Source of the DNA: Cornus controversa | Taxonomy: Eukaryota; Streptophyta; Magnoliopsida; Cornales; Cornaceae | Direction: 5' to 3' | NCBI GenBank assembly: GCA_026545225.1 | Contig: CM048850.1 | Location: 24,354,297-24,418,296 of the forward strand | DNA length: 64,000 nt | Shown: piece after piece, positions 33,567-45,600 of the stretch | Layout: each line of letters opens with the position of its first letter | Numbering within the stretch: the stretch's first letter is position 1 | Position numbers and translations under genes: made by a program | The notes under the pieces: model-generated | Seen by the model: only the letters and a program-made list of their open reading frames with translations | The model's database searches: none | What the model was told of the DNA's origin: nothing

Positions 33567-34109
33567 AGATGTAGTGATAATTGAGGCAAAGTGAGGGAAA
33601 TATGGAGAGAAAAGCACACAATAGAAGGATAAACATGCATTGAACAAAAAGCAAACTTCAGCTTTTAACTCTGCTAGCTGAACCTAGCTGGACTGGTCTA
33701 GCCTTCATCTTGGACCGGTCCAACTGGATAGCTTGACTAGTTGACCAATTTTGGAACATGATCTTCAGGAGCATCTCATTCCAATGTTTAGGACATGAAT
33801 CTTGACTAAATATTACCAGCCAATCATTGCTATCTCCATGTTTGTATTATATGTATAATTATACTGTGAGAATTTCTGGATTGAAGTGTATCTCATTGCA
33901 TGTGCAATGCAAGGGCATCACTATAGATAACCAAATTCTATGTTGCACATTAATATAGTCTTCATTATGTAAATATTTCCTACACAGTGGCTGTCTTGCG
34001 TCACTTTCAAGGAGTGGTGGAAGGCTTGACACAAGTTTAAATTAAGCTGATATCTATTCACAATAATTTTAAGATGTAATAACAAAAGTCTTACAAGGAG
34101 ACATTCCAT

Positions 34110-34795
34110 GATGCATGTTCTTTGCTGATGACATAGCGCTATTGGATACTTCTATAGAAAAGCTAGCAATAAAATTAAAAATGTGGAGAAATGTATTAGA
34201 ATCAAAAGGCTTAAAAATTAGTAGGACTAAAACATGTACACAAAATGTAAATTAAGTAAAGAGTCAGAGATTGACTATATAGTAATAACTTAAAAACCAA
34301 AGGATTAGCAATTATTGATATTTAGGATCACTACTACTAAAGGATGGAGAGATAGATGGTTGACCTAATTAGTAGAATTGGATCAGGTTGAACAATTGAG
34401 GCAGGCTAGTGGTTTTTATGCAATAAAAGAATAAAGGAAAAATTTATATGTCAGTTATTTGGCCAACTATCTTCGACGAGATAGGGTTACTAATCAGAGT
34501 GTGAGAGAGAAATTTGGAGTAACACCTATTGGTGATAAAATAAGAAAAAGTACCTTTAGGTGGTATGGACATATACATTGGAAACATATAGATGCACATG
34601 TAACAAGAGGAAGACTAGTTTTCTTAGAAGGTAAGAGACGGAGAGGTTTACCAAAACTAACATGGGGTGAAGTTGTTAGAGATGATTTTAAAAAGTTGAA
34701 CATAGTAGGAGAGATGACTTGTAATAGGAAAAAATGAAAAAGAGCGCTCATGTGGCTGACCCCATTCATATGGGATTAAGGTAAGAATGATGACG
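34110..34795 (+). mobile_element. RTE-type LINE, 3' end relic
   Basis: Starts with FADDIALLDTS (reverse transcriptase catalytic motif) and LKISRTKTC. After several stops it continues TNQSVREKFGVTPIGDKIRK, STFRWYGHIHWKHIDAHVTR and KRRRGLPKLTWGEVV, the typical C-terminal end of plant RTE-clade LINEs. It ends at ~34,795 in a GAC/GAT microsatellite (ATGATGACGACGACGACGAT), the usual RTE tail. Strongly 5'-truncated with internal deletions. Confidence 0.8.
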
Positions 34796-35040
34796 ACGAC
34801 GACGATGATTTTCTGTGTCAATTTGATGGCTTGCTGGAGTTTTGATGTTGATTTACATATGTGGACATCATTTACTCTCTAATCATTGCTGAGTATTTTC
34901 TTGTTTCTATGTTTTTGAAGTACAACAGAAATTTTTTCACCTAACTTTTTGAGTTTTTGGTCTTATTATATACCATTTTCCAGGTTTCCTAATTCTCCTG
35001 TAACTTAAATATATATATTGTCATTTGCCTTTTCTATCAG

Positions 35041-35415
35041 GTTGGCAAAACTGGCTTCTCAATAGGTGCAGCCAAAATGGCAAAAGTCTTCTCTTTAGTG
35101 ATTGGGCCTGGTGCTGGATACAACTTGGTGAGTTACCTAGCTAGCAATTGGCCTTCTAATTTAGGAAAATTGGTTTGAAAATGTCGCCACTGTCTATATT
35201 CAGCTATATCATTATTCACTCTTTTTTTCTTTTTTCCTCTCTCTCTTCACCCCCCCCTCCTCTCTCCTTTTTTAAAACGACACTTGGTTTTAGGATTTGC
35301 ATAGTTCTTATTTCATCTATCTTGGAAGTAGCTTGTTTTTCCCATCCTGCTTTTGACATAGGAACTAAACTCAGGCTTTTCTTTATAATTATGTTTTTTT
35401 TACAACACTATAAAG

Positions 35416-35456
<41 letters not shown>

Positions 35457-35694
35457 TATTTATTATTTTTAACAAGAAACCAGTCTGGTAAACTGATTAT
35501 AACTTCTACTTTGACACTTGCAGAAGTCTAATCCCTTGCCACAAGAAGAGAATCTGATATCGACCCAGAACATCAGTGAGTCAAAGGGGTGAAGCATATT
35601 CCAAGAGCAACTCCGTGCTGAGCGCGAGTCTTTCAAAGCTGTCTTTGACAAGAGGCGACATAGAATTGGAGGCCTTGACGTGGAAGAGGAATAA
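35041..35694 (+). pseudogene. Two terminal exons of an unrecognised gene, one premature stop
   Basis: Exon 1 (35,041-35,127) follows CTATCAG and precedes GTGAGT; it reads VGKTGFSIGAAKMAKVFSLV, then IGPGAGYNL. Exon 2 starts at 35,524 after TTGCAG and reads KSNPLPQEENLISTQNISES, KG, then TGA (35,590-35,592). In the same frame it continues SIFQEQLRAERESFKAVFDK, RRHRIGGLDVEEE and TAA at 35,692. The splice phase is 0 on both sides. Coding quality on both sides of the TGA argues for a recent nonsense change, plausibly TGG to TGA. I do not recognise the protein. The intron holds an (ATT)n tract at 35,418-35,462. Confidence 0.5.
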
Positions 35695-36230
35695 TTTTGT
35701 AAAAGCGGATTCTTCAAACTGTAGTCAATGGTAGATTTTTGCTCACTCTCTTAGCAGTTATGGTGCTACAGTCCATAGGAAAAGAGGGAGAAAAGTGGGT
35801 GTTGTTCAGACCCCCCTCATACATTTGGTTATAGTTTTGGTTGGAGGGAGATTGAAGGTCTTCCATGTCTATAACATTGATGTGTTACGAGTGATGTGAG
35901 CATCTGGTTTGGGATTCATTTGAAATGGAAAGAACGGAAGGAAGAGAAAAGGAAAGTTTTAGGAATTAGAGCAATTGGGTTGACAACTTTCGAGATCAAA
36001 ACATGTTGTAATTGTTCCACGTTGAGTTGGTTTAGTTTGAGTCTTTTTGGCCTGTCAATAATTTTAAGTCTACTGATTTTCTTGAGTTGTAATTGAAGAC
36101 TTCGATTGAGGAATGCAAATTGTAAGGTAATCTTTGATGGATGGATGTTATCTAGATTTAAGTTAAGCTTGTTACTAGGGTGATATATATATATATATAG
36201 ATATTTGTGCTTCTAAATGCTCATGGTGTA

Positions 36231-36262
<32 letters not shown>

Positions 36263-36986
36263 TTCATTATAATTCCAAAATAAAAAATGTTTTAAAAAAA
36301 AATAATTTTTATTCCATAAATTAGTGTGTGAATTTGAGCTCATTCGAAATCTCACTTGACTACAATTTTTTTGGAAGCCCACCCTACCTTTCTTTCCCTC
36401 CCTTCTATTTTTATTTATTATATTTTTGTTTTTTTTTATTATTATTTTTTTCTTCTTGAAAAAGAAATATATAAAAAAAAGAATAAAAAAATATAATATT
36501 TTTATATTTTATTTTTTTCATGACAGGTTCTTATGATGCACTGCTTCTTTTGATGCCACCATCAAACACTCTTACAAGAGGAACAATAGCTTTGTCATCC
36601 AGGTAAGTACCTAATTCTTCTACATCATTTTTTTTTTCTTTTTAGATTAGGAAAACATAGTTTTTTTTTAGGTTGATAACTTTCACATGCAAACTATAGG
36701 ACAGAATAACTTAGAAATATCCCTAAGGTCACACTTTCTTCATTTTTTTTTCTTTTATTTTTTGTTCTTTTTGTTAAAAAAAAGAAAAAAGAAAAAACAT
36801 CACACACTCACTCATTTTTTTATTTTTATTTTTATTGCTTATTTTGTTGTACATCTTTAAATTAACATTTTTTTGTGAATTTTAATTTAGGATTTTTGTA
36901 GTAATGCTCTTTTTATTGTTTAAAAATATTTATAAAAGTAGAGCTAACTCTTGGTAACTCCAGTGAGCACCTTCCAACTTCACAAT
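35695..36986. other. No gene recognised; one isolated exon-like piece
   Basis: AT-rich with (TA)n at 36,183-36,199 and 36,233-36,256. An open piece at 36,527-36,602 sits between a good acceptor (TTTTTTTCATGACAG) and a strong donor (GTAAGT) and reads SYDALLLLMPPSNTLTRGTI. I do not recognise it and found no partner exons. Confidence 0.35.
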
Positions 36987-37074
36987 GTCTAGGAAAGTTC
37001 TGTCTAAGGAGTGTGGACGTACCGTCATTAAGCAGGCCAAGTGCCTCTCCACACTTTCCTAGGAACTTTCCTGG
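36987..37074. repeat. Imperfect inverted repeat (hairpin-capable)
   Basis: TCTAGGAAAGTTCTGTCTAA (from 36,988) with GGAGTGTGGA pairs with CTCCACACTTTCCTAGGAAC (from 37,045) followed by TTTCCTGG. The arms are about 30 bases, with a loop near 28 bases. It lies in the non-coding part of an LTR element. Confidence 0.6.
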
Positions 37075-39126
37075 TTGTGTTGTTGGCAGACCTTAACTGG
37101 TAATCCTCGAGTTACTTTAATAAAATAAAATAAAATAATTGTAGGAGTTGTAATTTTATTTATTTATTATTTTTTATTTGTTGAAAAAAATAAAAATGCA
37201 AAAATTGCATTTTTTTTCATGCATAATATTGAACTTTTCATGTGATTACTAATGCTTCATTTTTGTTTAATGAAAAGTTAAAGTAAATCAATTCATTCTG
37301 ATTAAGGTAATATTCTTCCAACCTTCTATTTATGCTTAATTGTTATTTTGTCTAACATTGAGGACAATGTTGAGTTTAGGTTTGGGGGTACGACATTAAA
37401 TTTCTAAATTTTCAGAAAAACGTTGAATTTGTAATTTTTTGAAAAATGTTTTGTGAAAATGGTAATTTTCACACTATGATTTGATTTTTTTTTTAAATGT
37501 GTATAAAATTTTAAAATAAAATCTTTAAACTTTAGTGCATTAATAAGTTCTTAAAAGTTAAGATTTTATCCTATTTTTCAGTTAGAACAATTTCATGAAT
37601 TTCTAAAACTCAGAAGAAAAAAAACAAAATTCACTAAAGCCCCATAATACGATTTGAAATTGATAAGTGACTGCATGTTAAATTTCTGACGAATAAAAGT
37701 GGAGATTTAACTCAGTGAGGTATTGTACCATTCTTTTTTATTTTGAGGATTATATGCTAATCACTCTATTTTTTCTTGAATTTCACATAATTTTGTTGAT
37801 TAGTCTCATTATTTCATTCTTTTGGTCAAATATTAAGAATTCATCATGTTATGCCACATAATTTGTTTTTTGAGCTCATGTATGTTGAAGAACTATACCT
37901 ATACTTGAGAAATGATTTTAGGCCATCTTTCATTGTTTGAGCCTTTTAAATTTTATTTTTCTTTCTCTTTCTTAGTTATGAATTACCACTTGTTAACCAG
38001 TTGAGCTTTTTGCCCATTCTTTCTTTTATAACCATATTTTTTATGATTTTTCGAGAATGGATGTGATAATCAGTGAAGCTTTTTGGTCTAGCCTTTCTTT
38101 TATAACCCTTTTTAGGTTTTCCGAGAATGGATGTGATCAATGTACAAGCGGGTGAAAAAAAAAAAAAAAGTAGAAGAAAAAGAAAAAAAAAAGAAAGAGG
38201 GAGTATAATTGTTGATGAGATTTTGAGAAGTGTATATAAAAAGAAGTGAAATAGAAAGCACTTAAATGACAAAAGTTTGGAAGAAAAAGTTGAAAGTAAT
38301 ATGCTCCAAGTGAGTTAGTTCTTCCCAAGCATTCTTGAATAAACCGTACCATTATCATTATCATTTTTTTATCTTCCTTTTACCTAAATTTACATCCTAA
38401 TAAAAGTCCTTTTTGATCTTAAGGATAGTATAGTTCGGATATGGACATGACTAAGTTATATTGTTGTGTGGTATAAATTCTTAATATTTGATATTCCTTT
38501 CATGAGACCAATGCATTTTCTTGAAAATTCGTTCTTTGTTGAAAATATGTGAGGTAATTTGCATTTGTTCTACATTATTCTACTCACATATACTTGAGTG
38601 CAAAATTACCCAATCTTTTAGTGTTCAATTTTGAGTGAAATATCATAAGTGAGATTTGAAATCAAAGCTAATTTTCTAAGAAAATCTAAAATGCAGTTGC
38701 TTTAAAATTGAGAAGTATATTATTGGTGGCTATTCACACACACACTCTGAGTCAAGAATAGTAATGAAAATTTTTAACTTTTGAATAGTATTTAATCTTT
38801 TCTTTTAATTTTTTATTTCGCACTAAAGTGGAATAATTGAGTTGTTCTTGATTTATACACATTAATAGAAAAAAAAAATCTGAGTGTTAATTACCATTTT
38901 TTGATGTTTGTGGGTATCATTATTTAAACCCTCACGAGGCTATAGCTCGTCCACTAGGAGTAACCTAGGGGTTTAAGGCCTTATTGCATATGGTAAATGC
39001 AATCGAAACAGCCTGCAAAAGTAGCACATCTTTAGTTAGGAGTTAAATAAAAGTAGCAGTTTTGTGCTCTAATATCTTTTGCTTGTATTTGCTAGAGGAC
39101 TAACAAAAGCTAGTTTGGGGGTAATT
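37075..39126 (+). mobile_element. Internal 3' region of an LTR retrotransposon with polypurine tract
   Basis: Non-coding, AT-rich. ACATTGAGGACAATGTTGAG followed by TTTAGGTTTGGGGGTA (~37,357-37,391) is a stretch often seen after the pol gene of plant Gypsy elements. A polypurine-type run (AAAAGCTAGTTTGGGGGT) ends at ~39,122, directly before the LTR. No gag or pol frame was found, so the element is 5'-truncated or a non-autonomous form. Confidence 0.55.
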
Positions 39127-40381
39127 TGACAAGTGCACAAAACATGTTATTTTATATCTCAAAATAAGTCTTTAATTACTCTTTTACTTTATTTAAATAT
39201 TCTTATCTTTGCATTTTGTGTTTTATAGGAGTTGATTTCCAAATAAGAATAAAGCAGCAGAAAAGGCCTAAAAAGGATATATATATAGCCAAAGATAAAC
39301 ATCAGAAAATTATAGGAGAGATAGTATTCTGTACAATCTACTTCACAAGAAGTCTCAAGTTCAAAACTTTGCAAAATACTTTTTTGCACGGCCACGTCTG
39401 CAGTCCAGAATTCAAATTAAAGATATGGAGATCAAATATTAGATATTTAAATTCAAAATTTTGTATTTTGAATTTTTGTTTTTAAATTTTGTATTTCAAA
39501 TTTTGTGTTTTGAATTTTTGTTTTTGAATTTTGTATTTTAAATTTTTCCTACCTAAACCATTCCCCTTTAACTCTATAAATAGGGGGTCTTAGGGGATGG
39601 TGAAGGGAGTTAGAAATTGTAGAGAAATTATAGAAAAAATAGTGTAATTGTTTTATTGATTCAATGATGAGTAGTAGTTTCATTTCTATTTGTTTGTTTT
39701 CTATTAATATGCAAGCGTAAACATCCTTCTCAAGGGAGTGATGAAGCCACCATGGCTGAAGTATAGGTAAGTTGTTTTATTTTCTTGTCTACTTTTTCCT
39801 CCCAAGAGCATTCTTCTACTCTTCTATTCTGGATTTTATTTTCTAAAATTAGAGGAAGGATTTTTCGTGTTTGCCAAATAATGGTAATTCGAAGAATGCC
39901 TACCTCTGTTTACCTAGCCAATGTGCATCAGATTAAATAAAGAATGTCTCTCTCATATATAATCAAGTTATTCTTTTTTATTTCATATTTTTCTTCATCT
40001 TTCCAAGTTCTAATTGGATTGGTGAAGTGTATTGGTTATTGGAGGAAAAACTAGATAAGAATATAATAAAAAAACTTTATTTATATGGATCCATGGTGGT
40101 GAATTCTCTTTCCTTGAGATTTGTCCCATCATTTGATCTAAGACATTTAATATTAGTTTTTATTATTAAATAAAAAATCAGAATTTTATTTTTTAAAATA
40201 TTCATTTTTCATCTCAAGAGATTTAGGTTTTGAAGTTTAGACTTGTTACTGATTCTCACTTGAGAGTGGTTCGACCCTGCTTACTGCTATACAGTTTTTA
40301 GTAAAGTTTTTGCAGTCTTTATTTTTTTTTGTACGAAGTGTAGAAAAGTAACGACAAACATCAATTATTCTACACTCGTCA
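39127..40381 (+). mobile_element. 3' LTR, 1,255 bp
   Basis: Begins TGACAAGTGCACAAAACATG and ends CTACACTCGTCA, so it has TG...CA termini, and it follows a polypurine tract by a few bases. A TATA box (CTATAAATAG, 39,574-39,583) lies in a CCCCTTTAACT context as expected for the LTR promoter. A matching 5' LTR is not in the window, so no target duplication can be checked; the five bases after the LTR are ATAAC. Confidence 0.65.
39574..39583 (+). promoter_or_regulatory. TATA box of the 3' LTR
   Basis: CTATAAATAG followed by GGGG, ~450 bases into the LTR, where U3/R boundaries commonly lie. Confidence 0.5.
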
Positions 40382-40535
40382 ATAACCTTTTCTTTGTTCA
40401 AATCTTATTAGTGATGCACATGTAAATTATTAAGGACTTTATCACATAAGAGTACAAAGATTAAAAAAGAGTACAATTACAATTACAAAAGTACTCTCTT
40501 AAACCCACCCCCACCATCACTATCCACCGTCGTCC

Positions 40536-42305
40536 TGTCACGCCCCGATTTTCGACACCCGGTTAGGAGCGAGGGAAACCGGGGTGAATCCGTAATTTCA
40601 CCTCAAGTTCCCACACCTTAATCTCATTTTAATTTATTCTATTGCGGAAGCATTCTATATGTACACCCTTCAGGTGACATAAGATCATCAATAGCCCTTG
40701 CAAATGATTTTCACGAAAATCGGGCATGATCCATTCCAAATAATCAGCTCCTGACATGTTACACCTGCTTTACAATTCATATGGACACTTCTGAGCACGT
40801 GTCCCCTCAACATTTCTACAACATGCATAATAAAATCAAAAATATACCTGCCTCAGTCCTTGAATGTCCGTATTACATCTATACATCACATGAATGAAAT
40901 ACATCTGAAGGAACTGAATCACCATAATCGCTCCATACATCTAATCCAATGTCCTAATTATACACTAAATTCTAAAGAATTTAACTACTACCTCTGCCTC
41001 TGGTACTATAAGTCTTCTAACTGACTCCGTAATCAGCAATACCTGCAAAATCTGGGAGGGGGTGAGCTCAAAGGCCCAACAAGATATGTAGAACTGTACT
41101 ATCATCGCAGCAGCAGGTCGACCCTCACATATTCTCAAAAATATACATGCACTTAAATATATCATGATATTTAAAGTCATGCCCCTCCTATCATACATGA
41201 ACCAACAATGCATATGACAGTTCTAACACTTATGAACATTTAAATCTAATACACCTGATTTATGAAAATCGTTTACAACATGTTCAAGAGCAATACACAT
41301 CCAGTATTCATATGTATAGAAAACATATATATATAGAGGCATTACATGAACGATGAAAATCAAATACCACGTCACCTACTCAACAAGATCCATTGAATCA
41401 TGCATAAATGCACATGCTCATGCATTTTTACCCAAACATTTACATTTTTCAAATCATGCATGATACTTCACATAAAGTGCAAATACATACGTATATAACT
41501 CACACCAAACTAATTCATAGGGGGCTTTCTCATCACTCCAATAGTAAGGGTCTCTTCGGCACCCAAACTCTGCTTGTGCTTTATCGGGTTACTAACCCAA
41601 AGGGAGCACCTCCTCTTGGCCAAGTTTTGGGTCTTTCACCCTAGGGGTCTTCCCCTTATCTTAATTTCACACTCCTGCCCCAAAATCATATATATATTGC
41701 ATAAAATCACACCTATGCACTTATCCACACCATGAATGCATTTTTGTCAAATTAATGCATTTTCCTTCCATCTCAATATTGTCACAATGTCATCACACTC
41801 ATATCATGGAAATCATCATGCTTATGCATTTTCAAGAAAATTACATCTCTCATACATAAATCTATAAACATCACCTCTTCACGTTTTCACCAAAAAATAC
41901 ACTTTTCATCGAAATCATTCATAATCACATTTGCACATACACAACATATACATAGATGTCACATCTTGCATATAATCACATATATACGTATATTAGCATA
42001 AATATAATCATACTTTCATTCCAATCATGCATTTTACTACGAGCAACCAACATGCATTCTTACAACCATATACAATCACGCAAATATATATATACACATA
42101 TATATATATATATATCATGTCACCCATATAGGTAGTAAAAACATACATAACATTTCACATATATATTTACGTATACTCAACTCATGCATAAGAATCATAT
42201 ATGCATGCAAGGCAACATCTAGCTAAATATACATATATAATTTAGCATACTTTACATGGCTCAATCCCTAAATGTGCATATAACAATGCTCTTACCCTCC
42301 AAGCC

Positions 42306-42338
<33 letters not shown>

Positions 42339-43915
42339 CTACCCACATATATATATCCTCACATCCCACGTATATATATATATAATATCCACCTTTATAT
42401 ATATATGCACACATATATATATATATACAAACGCCACGTATGAACAAATTAAGAACATACGTAAAATTACTCAACATAATTAAAATATACATAGGAGATA
42501 GAGGCAAGAATCAACTTCCTTAGCTCCCGTTTTGCCAAGTCCGCGCTTGCAAAGCGGTCCTTTTCCATGTCCGGTCCGGTCTAGTCTTGTGTCAAAACCC
42601 ACCCGTACAATCCATCAGGCCACTTCGTTCCCTTTTTAATTTCCATGTTTGGCCCAATCAATGTTAGGAGCCCAGTTCATAAGCCACTTTCAATTGACCC
42701 AATTTAATCCAAGTTGGCAGCCCAAGCTCACCATCTTCTCACAATCCATTTCCTTTTTCAAATCACCCACTGTCCAAGTTCAATCTCACGCCATACCAAA
42801 CCCAATCCATAAATCAAGTTCAGCCCACTTCTAGTTCCATTGGAAATCTAACACAAACTCAAGGCCTAAGCCCAATGCACAACTCATCATCTATATATGT
42901 GTACATATGTATCACCACTACTATGTATATATCAATGCACAACCCATAGGTTTCGGCGCCATTCGAAACCACCAAACCCCCCAATCAAAGCCCTAAGCTT
43001 CGGCACTATTGTCGACTCCAAAGCCGAACCCAAATTCAACCTCCATGATCAAGCACCATAAGTTTCGCAAATCCAAGCTAAAACAGCCCCTAACCAAGCC
43101 ATTACCCTGTTGCCAAACAACCCAAAACAACCATTGTCCAGCCACATCGCCAAAACCCAAATTTCAAAACTCCGCCGGAACCAACACTACGAACCACCAC
43201 GGACCACCTCTGTCACAAGCCCCAAACAGCCTCATACCGCCGTCTGAAGCCACCGCCGTGTCACGGCCAAACAACCCAACACAAGCCACTGGCCACCATC
43301 ACCGGCAGCCCCTCATCGGTACAATCACAGCTAACCACCAACCAAACCCGTACCCAGCCAGCTCCATCAACCCGAGTTCCCTCAACCTCCATTGAAAACC
43401 ATTCAAAAACCCAAACCCACATGGAAGAGCCCAATCCAGCACCTCCAACAGCCCACACGGCCGTTGCCATCCACGGCCGCAACAACCGAAACCACCAAAC
43501 TGAACTCAGATCAACCACACTCCAAAAACCCAATTTTTTTGAAACCCACTGCCGAAACCCATGTTCGGCACTACTAAGATCCAACCACCACAGACCCATT
43601 CGAAGCCTCTGTAGCCAAACCCAATCGAGCTCAGTGCAGGATCGAACCAAGTGAAGCCACCTCGAGCCGTCGCCGGAGTACCACCTCGACGGTCGTACTC
43701 AGCCGAACCCAACACGACCCAGTCGTGTCTTCACGCTACCACCACCTTCGGCCATCACAACCGGAGCTAGCCACCATCGACACCACCTCACGCCACCACC
43801 ACAAACGCTCCAGCCACCGCGAATAGCCGGCGCAGGAATCAGCTGCTCCCTCTCCCGATTTCCCTTTCTTTCTCTTCCTTCTCGGCTAAATGCTTGCATG
43901 TGATCGGTGAACCAA
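40536..43915 (-). mobile_element. Large Gypsy-type LTR in reverse orientation, related to the solo LTR
   Basis: Plus strand begins TGTCACGCCCCGATTTTCGA at 40,536, the reverse complement of the 3' end of the solo LTR at 21,840. It stays similar for ~1.1 kb (GGAGCGAGGGAAACC, AAGTTCCCACACCTTAATCT, TTGGCCAAGTTTTGGGTC). Beyond ~42,500 it carries a C-rich, Pro/Ser/Thr-type low-complexity part not found in the solo LTR, with frames on both strands that do not resemble proteins. The far terminus is uncertain: I could not find TACA plus a matching CGTCC target duplication. CA/TA microsatellites cluster at 42,300-42,430. Confidence 0.6.
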
Positions 43916-44039
43916 CTATATATTATTCTGCTACGAAAATAATAAATAATATAAATTTAACTTAAGCTACTCACCTCCTTTTTATTCACAAAATCTCTTA
44001 CATTTCTCAATTTGTACAAATAAGGACAAATATATGTAA
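43916..44039. other. Short AT-rich spacer
   Basis: Nothing recognised between the inverted LTR and the minisatellite. Confidence 0.4.
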
Positions 44040-44391
44040 TTACTGAAAATTATACCACTTTCTTCAATTTTGTCAAATTTAGATTAATTAGTCAAGGTCA
44101 AGAAGGTCAATTAGATTAATTGATGAGTTTAAATTATTTAATCTGAACATTTAGTTTTATGATAATAAGTTGTTCTTTACTGTCCTAACATAACTAGTAT
44201 AATAAATAATAGTTAAAATAATAGTTATAAGTAATATAAGTTAGATCACTTTTTTATATTTTGTCAAATTTTGATTAATTAGTTAAGTGTCTAAAATATC
44301 AATTAGATTAATTGATGAGTTTAAACCATTTAATTTGAACATTTAGTTTTATGAAATTAAGTTTTTCTTTAGTGTCCCATGATATATAGGC

Positions 44392-44584
44392 CCCATTTGG
44401 CAAGGCTTTTATGCAGAAGAAGAGAAGCAAAAGTTAAATGAGGAAGCTAGTACTCACCAGCTTCCTCTGAACACTCTTTTTGAATTCCGAAACTCTTCAG
44501 CCTTACAAATTCAAACACTCTTCAAAACGGCTTTTGAACTTGAAAAGCCGAAAGTCGCTTTTCAAAAACCAATCCAAACAGGGC
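44392..44584. mobile_element. MITE-like element with GCCCCATTTGG ends
   Basis: Starts GGCCCCATTTGGCAAGG and ends CAATCCAAACAGGGC; the ends are imperfect inverted repeats (GCCC..TTTGG). About 190 bp with no coding capacity, AGCTTCCTC-rich in the middle. It lies immediately after the second minisatellite unit. Confidence 0.5.
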
Positions 44585-44599
44585 GTTTGATGAGTTAAA

Positions 44600-44800
44600 G
44601 AGCAGGTTGACAACTATACCTGTCCTAGCTACCCCTTATAGCAGAATTGAGTACTTGGCATACACCGATGCGTCATTGCAGGGTCTGTGATGTGTGTTGA
44701 TGCAGGAGGAGAGACTAATATCTTATGCTTCATGTTAGCTTTAGCCTCACGAGCTTAATTACCCAACTCGTGATCTGGAGTTGGTAGTTGTGGTGATAGT
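44600..44800 (+). mobile_element. Gypsy (Ty3) RNase H fragment
   Basis: The plus frame reads LTTIPVLATP, YLAYTDASLQGL, stop, CVLMQEERLISYAS, then HELNYPTRDLELVVVV. This matches the start of the Ty3/Gypsy RNase H domain, whose usual pattern is Y.DAS..GLG.VLMQ....I.YAS..L..HE.NYPTHDLEL. The catalytic Asp of YTDAS is present; the glycine after QGL has become a stop (GGA to TGA fits). Confidence 0.75.
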
Positions 44801-45496
44801 ATAACATATAATACTTATAAGTAATATAAGTTAAACCATTTTATTCTATTTTGTCAAATTCTGATTAATTAGTCAAGTGTCTAAAACAATTAGATTAATT
44901 GATAAGTTTAAACCATTTAATATTCAATATATAGTTTTATGAAATTAAGTATTTTCTTTAGTGTTCCGAGATATATAATATAACATGTAACATTTATAAG
45001 TAATATACGTTAGACCAGTCATTTTATTTTTTTATCAATAATATTTTAACATTAATATATATTAGAATTTAAAAATATACAAAACATGGGAAAGTTAATC
45101 AATTATATAAAACTTAATTTATATTAATGTCAAGAGAAATTGATGATGATAAATTTAACTAATCATATAAAGCTTAATATTGTATTAATGTAGAGAGAAA
45201 TTGATAATGATCTAAAAATATGTTAATTAAATGAGATGTAGATTGAATGTTTGTTCCGAATGCTTTATTATTTGAGTGAGATTAATATTTTTATTTGATT
45301 TGAAGATAGTAAAAGTTGTGTTATTGATTTAATTATTTAGTTAATATTATTAATAACTTTAATTTGTTATATTCAAAAAGAGAGAAAAATATTATTGTAA
45401 TTTAATTAATGTTTCAAACTTATTTAAAAAAATGGCCCAAACTTTCAATATATTAGAGTAAATATTATTATTGTGGCAATTATATATAAAAGTAAG

Positions 45497-45600
45497 AGTT
45501 GGATCAGTGGTAAGAGTGATTAAGTTGCTATAAACCTGCAAGTCCGAGATCAACCCGTGTTGCGTAAACGATACACAACACAAATAAACCATTTCCAGAC
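45497..45600 (+). mobile_element. tRNA-derived SINE relic
   Basis: GTTGGATCAGTGGTAAGAGTG resembles the tRNA A box; CTGCAAGTCCGAGATCAACC about 35 bases later resembles a degenerate B box. A ~29 bp sequence with TAAACGATACACAACACAAA at 45,559 recurs with one change at 45,645, and might be a long direct repeat left by insertion. Confidence 0.45.

Larger units (their letters stand above)
44040..45035. repeat. ~160 bp minisatellite, three copies plus a partial fourth
   Basis: Units at 44,040-44,196, 44,228-44,389 and 44,818-44,976, then a partial unit to ~45,035. Shared text includes TTTTGTCAAATT, GATTAATTAGT, CAATTAGATTAATTGATGAG and TTTAGTTTTATGA. The third unit is separated from the second by a MITE and a Gypsy fragment. 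AT-rich and non-coding; 45,036-45,496 has no gene. Confidence 0.8.

Noticed and set aside
39216-39485. 89-codon frame inside the 3' LTR
   Set aside because: LTR sequence; repeated TTTGTATTTTGAATTTT text gives a phenylalanine-rich chance frame.
43009-43900. Pro/Thr/Ser-rich open frames on both strands in the C-rich part of the inverted LTR
   Set aside because: Low-complexity CCA/ACC composition opens several frames at once; no conserved domain, start context or splice pattern.
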